Source of the DNA: Xiphias gladius
Lineage: Eukaryota; Chordata; Actinopteri; Istiophoriformes; Xiphiidae
NCBI RefSeq assembly: GCF_016859285.1
Contig: NC_053419.1
Location: forward strand, 16,616,501-16,680,500
DNA: 64,000 nucleotides
Reading direction: 5' to 3'
The translations under genes were made by a program, and so were the position numbers. This document shows, piece by piece, positions 34,306 through 63,613 of the stretch. Each line of letters opens with the position of its first letter. The first letter of the stretch is position 1. Below the pieces are notes generated by a model. That model was not told the DNA's origin, searched no databases, and saw nothing but the letters and a program-made list of their open reading frames with translations.

Positions 34306-37027
34306 ATGCCCCTGTCCACCCAGTCTCAGGCTGAGGATGAACAGTACATTCTAGTGGCCAGTTTGGATAATGCTCGCAATCTCTCCAACATACTGAAAGC
34401 TATCACCTTCAAAGACCATGCCATCTTCAGTGCCACACCCAACGGCCTGAAGGTCACTGTGGAGGACTCCAAGTGTCTGCAAGCCAATGCATTCATCCAG
34501 GTGTGTTTGATTTGCATTTATAACAAACCTTAAAATGGAGTGCACATAGAGTCTTGTCCTAACGTTTAGAAGTATCTCCTTTGATGGTGATTTAACATAT
34601 AGCAAGCTCTTTTTATTCCAGGCTGAGATCTTCCAGGAGTTCACCATAAAGGAAGATTTGGTGGGTTTTCAGGTCAATCTCACTGTTTTGTTGGACTGCC
34701 TCAATATCTTTGGAGGAAGCGCAGCACCAGGTAAAGATAGAGGAAACCTGATGGTAGAGTGGGGGGGGTACGCACACACATATAACTCTATTTTAACAGT
34801 TGTCTAAATTTGTTAATTTTCTTTAGCCATAGTAAGATTATTACACTTCTCAGACCTGACTCATCATTTTCACCTGACATTACAGGAGTATCAACAGCCT
34901 TGCGGATGTGCTACAGAGGGTATGGTTACCCTCTGACCTTGTTCCTGGAGGAGGGTGGAGTGGTGACTGTTTGCAAGATCAACACACAAGAGCCAGAAGA
35001 GCCGATTGACTTTGATTTCTGCAGCACCAACGTCACAAATAAGGTGAACTTTCACTGTTCCATATAATGAAACCGGAATACTATACTATCTACAAAAAAC
35101 TGTTAGATCTACAAAAACAAGTAATAAGCCAATATGAACCAATCACTTTAGATGATATATATGAACAAAAATACACATTTTCTGCTGCTTGCAATGATTG
35201 ACTTAACTTTACAGATCCATTAGGAATATATTAAACAGTATCTACTGTGAAAACACTAATTGATTACATATAATTGATTACTACTTGTGTATCTCTGGGT
35301 CTTTTTAAAGGTGATCTTGCAGTCAGAGAGCCTGAAAGAACCTTTCTCTGAACTGGATATGACCAGCGAGGTGCTACAGATCACCATGTCCCCTAACCAG
35401 CCATACTTTAGGTTTGTTGTCAAAACTATTCAAACACAGAACAAAGGTTTTATCCAGATCAATTATCATGCTGTTTTCTAAATGGTGTTGGAAAACAAAG
35501 ATGTAGTTTTTACATCAAGTAAATAGTTCAAGAGGGATACAACTACTGCTCCTTTTTCTACATCTGCAAGATTGTTATGCTATGTGTGAGGTTCACATAA
35601 TACAACCAGTACAATTGAAGCTATTGCTTTATGAAGTTTCACTACATGTTTTTTGGTATACTTTTTATTGGCCATTTGGCTTATGGTTATAGTGCTAAAG
35701 CTCCAAAAAATATTTTAATACACATTCAACTTTTTGTCAATAATAAAAGTAACTAAAGTACCTAGACTTTTAAGGAAGAAAGCATCCATAAAGCCTGTTT
35801 CATTTGATTTATGCTGATTCTGAATTTCATTTTCAACCAACTTTTTCTTCCATTTTGTCTTCTTTCCAGGTTATCTACATTTGGAAACTCTGGAAATGCT
35901 CATTATGATTATCCCAAAGACTCAGAAATGATGGAGTTGTTTCGGTGCACCAAGACACAAACCAACAGGTAAGCACAGAGCCGGGAACAGCACAGTGCGT
36001 TATTAAGACTACAGAGAAATAAATTATACTAGGTGGACCAGGGGAACTGGAGACAGTAACGTGACAACCACAACAAAATACCGCCGGAGACACAGCAACA
36101 ATTAACAGAAAATGTGTGCCATACAGTAGATTTCCCATAAATTCTTTCGATGGGATTTGGATAATTGCTGAGCTCATTCTGTTAATAAATTATCATATAC
36201 AGTTAGAAGTAGATAGCACATAATGTGTTTTAAACAGGTAGTATCCCTGTGGAAATCACTACACACCAATGTTCCAACCCTTCAGATGTTTTCACTTAAT
36301 TTGCCTGATTAGACCTCTCCTCCGGACTGTGTGGGTATGTTCAAACTGTCATTCCCAGCAAAGCTCCGCCCAACCTAAGCAGAGGTCTAGTCAACCAGAA
36401 CTGAGACAACACCTGTGTGGGTGTTTGGGGCCTTTAAGGTTTTTCATAGCCTTTGCATACAGTGCGCTTAATAGATAGCCATTAGCTGTTGGGCTCTTTT
36501 CAGGTTTCATTCACCGTAACTGCTTTTGTAATAGACCATTTTGACAGGACACATTTGACTTGACATTGCAGGAAAAGCACAGGTATAATTAATTATATTA
36601 ATGATCGCTGTGTTCCAAGTTTTTCACTCGAGCCAGTGAGTTAACAACTGACACACCTATGAGACATGCAACCATTTGTAGTGTTAATTTATGACACCCG
36701 TGCCTTACCTGCATGTGATGTTAAAATACCTATGAAAAAGGCCTGTTCCGTTGCTTTAGTGTTAAGTTACATTACCTCTATAGCCACACACTGAGCACTG
36801 TTCTTGTCTTTAAAGCTCCATATTCTGAGCTGTCCCCTCTGTTAACTGCTGACAGGTACAAGATGTCCCTGCTGAAGCCATCCACCAAAGCCCTGGCTTT
36901 GTCCTGTAAAGTCTCTGTGAGGACAGACAGCAGGGGCTTCCTCTCTCTGCAGTACCTGGTCAGGAACGAGGATGGACAGATCTGCTTTGTGGAATATTAT
37001 TGTTGTCCAGACGAGGAAGTGGATTGA
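34306..37027 (+). CDS. rad1: RAD1 checkpoint clamp subunit (9-1-1 complex)
   Basis: One of three subunits of the RAD9-RAD1-HUS1 ring loaded onto DNA at damage sites, a PCNA-like clamp that activates ATR signalling (family knowledge). Six coding exons: 34306-34500, 34622-34730, 34886-35043, 35311-35411, 35870-35968, 36856-37027. Phases agree and give 277 residues plus TGA; human RAD1 has 282. Diagnostic blocks are VASLDNARNLSNILKAI, ALRMCYRGYGYPL, EEGGVVTVCKINTQEPEE, SELDMTSEVLQITMSPNQPYF and the C-terminal GQICFVEYYCCPDEEV. PCNA was considered because of the clamp fold but the start and C-terminus fit RAD1 only. The tail after DEEV is one residue, shorter than in human. The ATG exon has an acceptor at 34298, so a 5' non-coding exon is required; its best donor is at 33631. 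It is tail-to-tail with brix1. Confidence 0.97.
35969..36855 (+). other. rad1 last intron, no other gene
   Basis: An 887-bp intron. A TTAGACCTCTCCTCC-like segment near 36307 and an AGAGGTCTAGTC-like segment near 36382 form a weak inverted pair. Nothing else was recognised. Confidence 0.5.
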
Positions 37028-37701
37028 TTACAGTGCATCCATTAAATTCCACTTTAAATTAGCTCCGTAACTTCGGTAGTGGTCGGTTGCTTTGAGTGCA
37101 AGAACGAGAGGACCAAGTCTGCCAGAGGAGGCAGTACAGCCAGTGGGGTGCACACACACAAAAAAAAAAAAATGCAGTACTTCTAGTTGGCATAATGGAT
37201 AAGGGACACAGCGGAGCATTGCCACTGGACTTGTAGAAAGATAATGTCCCCCACCTGGTCTTGCCATTTACCTGTGTAGTTATATCACTATCATACAGAG
37301 TTCATTATTTCATAGATTCGTAAGATGATTGTATGTACAGTTACTGTATGTTGTATTGTTTGTTCCTATGGAGACCCAGCTATTTTGAGTCAGAAGCCCC
37401 TCAACATGTGAACACTGCCTGTAACTTTGTAAGTTCTTTGAGGTTTGCCTACGTACGGTACGTATCTGATGTCATGTTATCAGAGCAGACATGGCACACT
37501 GATACTTTTTCCTCAAGGTGTCTAGTGAGGTGTGTGTACGGTAGGTTTACTCTCCACGGGCCTTAGATTTCTCTGCAGCTCTACACGTACATCGCCACTT
37601 GGCTATAATCTGTCCCTGATGTTGAATTGTGTGTTCTGACACCTTTCATGACATTTGTCTGGAGTATACATCAGATTATACTGAGAGTAAGTTTGAATTG
37701 T

Positions 37702-37707
37702 TTTATT
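37702..37707 (-). terminator. Candidate polyadenylation signal for brix1
   Basis: AATAAA on the minus strand (TTTATT on the plus strand), 413 bases beyond the brix1 stop. No canonical AATAAA or ATTAAA was seen on the minus strand between here and the stop. If used, the brix1 3' UTR would overlap the rad1 3' UTR. Confidence 0.4.
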
Positions 37708-37740
37708 TCCATGACATAGAAAACAACTGTAGTCAACCTT

Positions 37741-37746
37741 AATAAA
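37741..37746 (+). terminator. Polyadenylation signal for rad1
   Basis: AATAAA 714 bases after the rad1 stop, followed about 8 bases later by a T-rich tract. It is the first canonical hexamer seen downstream of rad1. Confidence 0.6.
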
Positions 37747-38119
37747 CAATTTTTTTTACACTGATGGAAAATTCACTTTTATCAAAAAGGCATGGCAAAT
37801 GTTTCTTGCAGTCTTGCAAAAGCTGAGACTTTTGTGACCAGCTATAATCTGCACAATCCTTGTGATGAGGGGAGAAAAATATATTGTATGAATCCACAAA
37901 CTATAGCAACAAATACTGAACACAACGTGCATAATTAAAGGTTTTCACTAGAACTGTCAAATATGTGATACTTCAATGATGAAGTTCTATCATAACCTGG
38001 CAAAAAGCTCACATTGGATTTCAGACCTGACTGCACCGTTCCATTACCATATTTTCTTGAGACAGTATTGAATCATGGCAGAAGGAAATCATTCACTCAG
38101 CTTCCTCCAGTCCACCCAG

Positions 38120-41100
38120 CTACCTGTGTGCCATCTGCATCCTTTGCCTTTTGAAAGCTTTGTGGTGGTTTTTCTTTGCCACTTTTGGCTCAGGTGCTTC
38201 TGTTTCGATGTGAACAGGCTTCTCCTCAGCTGGTGTAAGGAAGACGTCAGCTGTTACGTCTTTGGTCAAATCCTGCTTCGCTTCAGTCCTCTTCATTTTC
38301 TGTATCTCCTTCACCATCTGCTTCTCGCGCACTCTGGCTGCCGCTGCAAGTCGGATCTCTCGCCGGTGCTGTAGGTGTGTGAGGAGAGAGGTGATTAACC
38401 CAATAAGGAAACGTATGACGATATACCCCATAATTTCCCATTCTGTAGCAACTGTGCCCATTTTACTGTTCGAGAGACATTCAACCTGGGTATGAAACCC
38501 AACACTATGTAGCATGTTAATATGCCAGGTGTATTATAATCTAATATAAAATTTTGACAATCAAAATGCATAATTACAGAAATAACATGCCTACAGTTTC
38601 AACTGGCATGAACGCCGTCTTACCATGTTAGGAGACTGGAAATCTGGGTTTTCATAGAGCGTAGGCCCTCCAAAGCTCCCCTGAAAGATCTTGATGAGGT
38701 TGAGAACAAAGCGAGGCCCGATCTCCACTAGAGAGGCATCCTCTTCGATGATCTGAACATGGAAAGTTTGGACAGAGAAATGATTGCAATAGAAAAGAAA
38801 AAATAACTGAACATTACATTTCAGAACCCCCACACTGGAAGATACAAGATTAAAGTGATAAAGAATCTATTAATATTTATTTTTTTTCTTTTACCCATTA
38901 TATAGTGTGGTGAAACATTACCTGGTAGTTTCTAAACCATATCCTGTTGTCTCCAATGGTGAATGTGAAGACGTGGTCCACAAAAGGCTGACTCTTAGGG
39001 TGGTAGCGTGGAGTGGAAAATGTCTGCAACGGGAACACATAAAGGGTACTTCCTTGCATATAAAAAGGTGGATATACAACATGCTCAGCTTTCAAACAAA
39101 CTAATGCTTGTAGTTACAATACCAAATGTGTAGTCAGGATTAATGTATGCATCTTCTGACATGCTGTATACATATTGACATTGTATACATACCTGGATGA
39201 AGAGCTCCTTCAGTAAAGCGTACTGGGGCTCCTTGTCAAATTTCTTTGGGTGAAAACAATTACAAGAGGAGAAAAAAAAAAAAAAAGGTCAGCACTTGTT
39301 CAGGTTTTGACAAGTTATTTCATTCATTGATTTATCAGCTGTCAACTTGTAAATGCATATTCTAGGCAAACAGTCCGTCAAAGCAGCTGGGGAAGACAAG
39401 ACGGCTCATTACTCAGACCAATGATGGGAAATCATGTACCACGAATAGAGAGCGTGCAGGTTGTTGTTCGAATACCAGAGACAGCAACATCAATGACTTT
39501 GTCTTCTCAAGGTGCATATGCACTGAATGCTGAAACGAGTCTATTAATTTTTGATGTGGCAATCAACAGAAAATTATTCAGCAAAAATTTTGATAATCAA
39601 GTAATCATTTTAAGGCATTTATGAAGCAAAAATGTGTAACGTTTGCCACTTCCAGCCTTTCAAATGTGAGGATTTCCCACTTTGTTCAGATTTCTATCAT
39701 CGTAAATGGAATATTTTTAGGTTTTGTGTTGACATCCACCTGGTATCTGGGATTTAATTTGGCATTTTTCACACTTTTCTGGCGTTTTATAAATTAAACA
39801 ATAAATCAAGGACTTTATGGTTCATCGCTGCCCAATGCAGAAATATATTTCCAATATTGCTCTGTTCAGGAGAGTTCATATCAGAACTTCAGTCTTGTTA
39901 TATGAAAGCATTTTACCATTTACCAGGACAGCTTCCTCAGGTCTAATATCGGGCAGGAAATATCAGGTATGACTCTGCTTTTGTGAGTTAAAAATAAATT
40001 TCCAATCCTTTTTTTAAATAGTTGATAGAATTACTGACAGCACGTCTCCCTCTGGCCAGTGCTACTCACCGGATCAAACGACAGCAGTGGTCTGGATCCT
40101 TTGAGGCAGTTTCCTGTCATTTTGAGTTCAGCCAGTGTATGAACTGTGGAGGAGACAATAATATAACTCAGTTTTCCCCGTGGCACATGACAGATGTTGT
40201 CTACTGGAATTCAGGACTGTAGGAGAGAAGAAAACTCACTATTTTGAACCAGAAACTTTGCAGAGGGTCCGTGAGGGCTGTTTGAAATCCTGTAAAGGCA
40301 TTATTGAATTTAGTTTAAATTCGTTCTACAACACTAAAGGTTAATGTTTAGCGAATGTGACAAATAAAATACTCACCACATATAGAGGTCCTGCTTCTTC
40401 TTGGCCTCAAAAAAGAGGCATTTGTTGCAGTTTTTGATTTCACACACCTGCAAAACAATGCTGATCTTTAACTATGCTGTAATGCCTGTGATTCTGTAAC
40501 AGCGTGGCCAGAGTTTAAACAACAGACTCACCTCATTGACTACAAACAACTTGTCCTTTCTGTCCATTTTCGTATCTAACGGACATAAGAAAACGTTTGT
40601 TATTATGACACACAAGTGTCAGCGCGTGTATTTGGGCTAAAAGATGATGTACATGAATGATACGCTGTACTAACCTGCTTTTGAGTGAGGCATCATGGTC
40701 CTCAGGTCTTGCATCAAGTGTCTTGTTCTGAAGTTGATGCCTCTGGAGGAGAAAATGAGAACTCTTTCCTTGTTGGTCCATTTGCCCTGTTCAGGAGAGT
40801 TCACATCAGAACTTCAGTCTTGTTACAGTGAAAGCATTTTACCCTTTGCCCCCTGACGGCTTCTTCGGGTCTAATATCGGGCAGAAAATATCAGGTTCGA
40901 CTCTGCTTTTGTGAGTTAGTTGGTGGCGAATTCATCATTCTCCTCATCAAACTGTGTATGAACGACCGCCTCGTTGTCAGTGTATACATTAGCGTTATGG
41001 TACGTTTACTAAAGGCTACAGGTTTAGTAGCCAATTTAGTGTAACAATTTGTAACTTAAATATTACATACCAAAGTAGAAGTGGTGAAATAAGCTAAGGA

Positions 41101-41292
41101 GCTAACCAACTTCAGTAGCTAATAACAAGCCTGAACACCTACCAACGAGACCGGTGCTGGAACCGTGACTTCATTTTTCTTCTCCTGTTCGGCCTCACTC
41201 GGTGCTTCGCCTCCGTCTGCTACAAATTTTACCTTCTTTGCCTTTTTATCGACGGGACCTTTTCCTCCACGTTTTCTCTTGAACGCCGACAT
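38120..41292 (-). CDS. brix1: Ribosome biogenesis protein BRX1 homolog
   Basis: Nucleolar assembly factor of the 60S subunit with a Brix domain (family knowledge). Ten coding exons in transcript order: 41292-41143, 40786-40675, 40575-40532, 40447-40377, 40289-40240, 40143-40070, 39243-39193, 39023-38922, 38752-38624, 38368-38120. Phases agree and give 343 residues plus TAG; human BRIX1 has 353. The start MSAFKRKRGGKG was chosen because it is the only ATG in the basic N-terminal block and matches the human MAATKRKRRGG arrangement. The Brix domain (about residues 52-250) contains IFSSRGINFRTRHLMQDLR, NCNKCLFFEAKKKQDLYMW, STPRYHPKSQPFVDHVFTF and GPRFVLNLIKIFQGSFGGP. The C-terminal tail is basic (HHKAFKRQRMQ). 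An intron holds a 129-bp copy of the sequence next to the exon 2 acceptor. It is tail-to-tail with rad1. Confidence 0.97.
39535..39790. repeat. Dispersed repeat (TTTGATAATCAAGTAATCATT type)
   Basis: AATTTTTGATGTGGCAATCA, AATTTTGATAATCAAGTAAT and TCAAATGTGAGGATTTCCC mark a decayed member of the same family as 32203-32460 and 44617-44885. It lies in the brix1 intron between exons 40143-40070 and 39243-39193. Confidence 0.5.
39862..39990. repeat. Direct repeat, copy A, in a brix1 intron
   Basis: About 129 bp nearly identical to 40787-40918. Shared blocks include CTGTTCAGGAGAGTTCA, TCAGAACTTCAGTCTTGTTA, GTCTAATATCGGGCAG and CTCTGCTTTTGTGAGTTA. Same orientation as copy B. Confidence 0.85.
40787..40918. 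repeat. Direct repeat, copy B, abutting brix1 exon 2
   Basis: About 132 bp that starts exactly at the splice acceptor of brix1 exon 2 (minus strand, CCTGAACAG|GGC). It runs through its pyrimidine tract into intron 1. Copy A lies about 0.8 kb further along the brix1 transcript. Because B contains a functional intron end, B is probably the source. Confidence 0.85.
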
Positions 41293-41424
41293 GTCTGGTT
41301 TCTGCTCCGACACAAATCTCGCGTTGCCAGAGGCCCGGCTCAAACAACACACACGCGTGGACGGAGCAGGGGAGGAGGGGCCCCTAGTGGCGCGGAGGTG
41401 GTACTGCAGGTATCAGACAAAAAT

Positions 41425-41430
41425 CACGTG
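41425..41430. promoter_or_regulatory. CACGTG E-box upstream of brix1
   Basis: A palindromic E-box 133 bases upstream of the brix1 ATG, within the CpG-richer start region. Ribosome biogenesis genes are known MYC targets through CACGTG; use here is inferred from position only. Confidence 0.45.
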
Positions 41431-41807
41431 CTGTGAGAACAGACCAAGCCTAAAGACCAAAATACAAGAAAATTAAGGCGTTTTAAAGTGTAACCCCAAA
41501 AGATACCAGTATTACTTTAAGCGTTTTATATGTATAGAGTTTGAAATACATAACACGTACACATACATATCTTTCATCTCTGTTAAATATAAATCTAAGC
41601 ACACTGTATATACTGTGTAGTTGCATAATCATACACATAACCACCTACTGTATGTATATAAACTAACATATTACGTTACCCATTCACTGTATATTCCAGC
41701 ACTCAACATACTTGTTTACAATTTACAGAAACAGTTTGACCTGTACATAGACACTGTCTGTGGTTGTTCATTGTCACTTTTTACATACAGTAAGTTGGCA
41801 GTTTACT

Positions 41808-42228
41808 AGGTCCACCTAGCTAAAACGAATGCGGTCTAATGCAACAGTCCTGCAATAACTCCTCCCTTCATGAAGGTTATAATGTTCAGTTTTTAATGGC
41901 ATTGTTTCAGGGCGTCGTTGATTCAACTGCCTGATCATTTTGGAGAGGCTGTAGTTTGGGGACGATGTAGTCTCTGTACAGACGGGTGTTTTGTGTTATT
42001 TAGCCTGCCCCTCACCGATACAAATGGGGTAGACAAAATAATAAAAACAACCTGTCAATTCAACGGCACCACACACACTGCAGCCTCCAAAGTGATCAGA
42101 AAGTTGAATCAGCACCTCTATAAAACAGTGTCAACACCAACGGAACATTAAAACTGCTCTGAAGGGAGGATTTATTGTAGGACTATTGTATTAGACTGCA
42201 TTCGTTTTAGACAGGTGTGCCTAATAAA
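41808..42228. mobile_element. Fold-back element with long inverted arms
   Basis: The left arm (about 41808-41898) reads CCACCTAGCTAAAACGAATG, CGGTCTAATGCAACAGTCC and TCCCTTCATGAAGGTTATAA. The right arm (about 42138-42228) carries the inverse: TGAAGGGAGGATTTATTGTA, TAGACTGCATTCGTTTTAG and GGTGTGCCTAATAA. Arms of about 85 bp flank a centre of about 240 bp without coding capacity. This is a fold-back or MITE architecture, and one arm recurs at 25795-26065. It lies upstream of brix1, between it and dnajc21. Confidence 0.65.
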
Positions 42229-43744
42229 CAGCCTACTGAGTTTATATTAATATATGCATCTGTTTTTTCCACCTATTCATATGCACATAATAGTTTTCAT
42301 TTTTACTTTGTTCAGGTTTGTTGTCCATGTTTTTAGCTGTATTTGTCTTTGTCTATCTTCCTGACAACTGCTTTTGGTACTGCGTGCACGGTACATTGAG
42401 AGCCACCAGAGGCTAGAGTCAGATTCCTTGTAAGCCTACCAATACTCGGCCAATAAAGCTAATTCTGATTGTGATATTTGTTGCATATTTTTGACTATGG
42501 TACAATTTCTTTTCTGATTATTAATATCTGTGTACTTCCCTCTGAGCTATCTGGTTGTCTCTTTATTATTGATGATGAAAATACAACCAGTGAATTCACG
42601 TCCAGCTCCATTCGATATGTGACAGTATTTTTTTCAACCATGACTACTGAAATAGACCCGCAAAGATTAGTCGCTCGACAGAAAATTAAACAGCAAGTGT
42701 CTAAATAATCAATTAATCACGTGTTTCAATTTGAAAGCAATGCTGAAGCTTGCATTTATGTATTGTTTTGTTGGCCTAAAAGCAGTCACATTTAAACATA
42801 CTGGGTCAAAAAAAAAAAAAAAAAAGTGTGTATGTGCTTGAGAGTGTCCTCGGTGGCGTCTACAGCCACGAATGCGAGTGTCCCTGTCGCCACTAGAGGG
42901 CATTGTGGGATAACTAATGGCGCTGTCTGTGGGCCTGTGACTGACATTGAAAAGTGGGGAATAAACCAGGCGGCGTCAATACTCCAACAGCAGTTGTTAA
43001 ATTTACATGCCAACTGTTTAGGCTGGCCGGAGATAGATTTCAAGAAAAAGGCTGAGGACAACATACAGAATGGGCATTTTGAATGTGAGATTTCAGTGTA
43101 AACTGTCAGTTATGGCACATTCATGCAAGTTAGCGATCTTTTTTTTTTTTTTTTTTTTTTAAAGGGCATTGCAATAGCGGCATGACGAACTATCAATTAA
43201 AGGGGAACTGCAGTACGACTGAGTATGTCTGGGTCCTGGGCCCATCAGGTTAATGATTCATTATATTTCTAGGAATTATTGCTATATGCAGCTGGGACAC
43301 ACTGACAAAAAATGTCAGATAAATGTCAATAAATGAATTTATCCCAATAAATAATTTTAGGCCTTATTGTCCCTGTTGGTTTTGCTCTTTCTTTGACTGG
43401 TATGGCTGTGAAGAAAAAATAAATTTTGTGTGGTATTACAAAGTCCTAAAGAGTCATAAATTGACTTTGGCGAAGACCGCAGAAACCCTGGAAAAGGTTT
43501 GTGAACCTGGAAGACTGCATCACTAATGTAGGGCTTTGTGTCTGCACTCCTTAATTGTATTGTTGTATGAAATGAGAGTTACGTGGGGAGTGTTTTGTTT
43601 TGTTTTTTGTTTTGTTTTTTAGACATCATTTTTTTTTAAAATCAGTCAACTAGACAAAATCTTGATTGAATTCGAACGGTAGAGGACAGCAATGCGCGGT
43701 TATAGCTTCAAATCTGCCAAAACTATAGAGAGAAGAACAACAAT
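42229..43744. other. brix1-dnajc21 intergenic region
   Basis: About 1.5 kb between the fold-back element and the dnajc21 promoter. It is AT-rich with homopolymer T/A runs near 42808 and 43141. A plus ORF at 42826-43101 lacks any recognised family motif and has no splice or promoter context. No gene is called. Confidence 0.5.
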
Positions 43745-43754
43745 TCTCGCGAGA
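43745..43754. promoter_or_regulatory. TCTCGCGAGA palindrome in the dnajc21 promoter
   Basis: A perfect TCTCGCGAGA element 322 bases upstream of the dnajc21 ATG. This motif is a known strong activator of vertebrate CpG-type housekeeping promoters, bound by BANP. Its position, just before the CpG-richer stretch leading to dnajc21, supports a start of transcription downstream, around 43760-43950. The exact start is not resolved. Confidence 0.6.
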
Positions 43755-44075
43755 TTTAGTGGCACCAGACAGAACCATGTCCATGGTCTATGGTCCCAAC
43801 AAGCCGTCGTAAAGTAACTTAGTGTGTAGAAGCTGTATTGTCAGTATAAAAACATCGCACAGATTTGAATATGTAAAGCCCCAAAAACTACAATATTGTC
43901 GCTATCACCTGGGAAATCCGGATTATTTTAGATAGAGATAGAGGAGAGATGCTGCCCGGTCGCTAGCATGCGGCAGTTAGCTAAATGCTAAAGTTAGCCT
44001 CGTCTGGCACAGCGTGAGCAAAATTTTACTGAGTGTATATCTTGGAGTCAGGTTTCTATTCACAGTTATCTAACG

Positions 44076-52328
<8,253 letters not shown>

Positions 52329-52770
52329 CACATCTTCATCTGAGCTGATGAACCTGAAAGAGTTTGATTCAGTAAGGTCACTGGAAACAAAACACTGACA
52401 AGTCCCTCAGGAGGAAGAGTAACTAAAAAAAAAAAAAAAGCCTTTGAAAGTGGACTTTAATGGACTGGACTGGCGAGTCGAGAGCCGATAGTTTTTATTA
52501 AAAATTACCCAATGATCATTGTCGGTGAGACAGCTATGTATTTGTGAAAGACTGAATCTTCCAGATTGGAATGATTGAAACTCTCTGTGCAGTTTTTCAG
52601 TACCTTTCACAGTAATTTATGAAACGCTGCACTGATAAACCGGTGGAAAAAAACCACAGTCTGTGCCTAAGATACACATTCATCCCCATCATCAGATACT
52701 TCACTGTTTTAAGAACCGTCTGTCTTTGTTTTTCATGAATAGCTCTGTAGTGGTATTACTGCATCATAAA

Positions 52771-52776
52771 AATAAA
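52771..52776 (+). terminator. Polyadenylation signal for dnajc21
   Basis: AATAAA 443 bases after the dnajc21 stop, embedded in AAAATAAAGG. It is the first canonical signal seen downstream of the coding sequence. Confidence 0.65.
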
Positions 52777-52967
52777 GGTGATACTGCATGTTGGTATTTA
52801 TACAACAACTCTGGAATGATTTACATTAATGCCTCTAATAACCATGTTTAACGATAAACTGCTGTTTGTTGTATGTCCCTTCAATATGTCTGTTTATATG
52901 CTGTTTTTATTGGAAAGACAAAATCAAAATTGCACATTTTAAAGCAAATATTTAAAAGCACAAATAG

Positions 52968-52973
52968 TTTATT
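52968..52973 (-). terminator. Polyadenylation signal for agxt2
   Basis: AATAAA on the minus strand, 224 bases beyond the agxt2 stop. A second one lies at 52906-52911. The dnajc21 and agxt2 ends are therefore 130-200 bp apart and convergent without clear overlap. Confidence 0.55.
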
Positions 52974-53196
52974 AAGTATAGGTAGTTATTTCATTCATGT
53001 AGTATTATATTAGTATCAGTGTTCAGCTGCAGACTGACTATAATATTGTCCATCAATCCATATTGATGCTTTCCACAACAGAGCAAAATTATAAGTACAT
53101 TTGTGACATTTTAAAAGATTTACAAACTTGCAGTACACATTTGCTAAGTAGGTCTCCAGGTTTGGTACTTGGCATTGAGTTACCCCATCGGCCTGC

Positions 53197-63613
<10,417 letters not shown>

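Noticed and set aside
34306..37027. PCNA as the identity of the plus-strand clamp gene.
   Set aside because: The protein start, the EEGGVVTVCKINTQEPEE block and the FVEYYCCPDEE end are those of RAD1; PCNA's characteristic N-terminus is absent.
41293..41352. An N-terminal extension of brix1 beginning about 20 codons upstream.
   Set aside because: The upstream codon at 41352 is GTG, not ATG, and the extension has no resemblance to the family; the ATG at 41292 is retained.
42826..43101. A 91-codon plus ORF between brix1 and dnajc21.
   Set aside because: No family resemblance, no promoter or polyadenylation context, and an overlapping minus ORF of similar length indicates chance openness.
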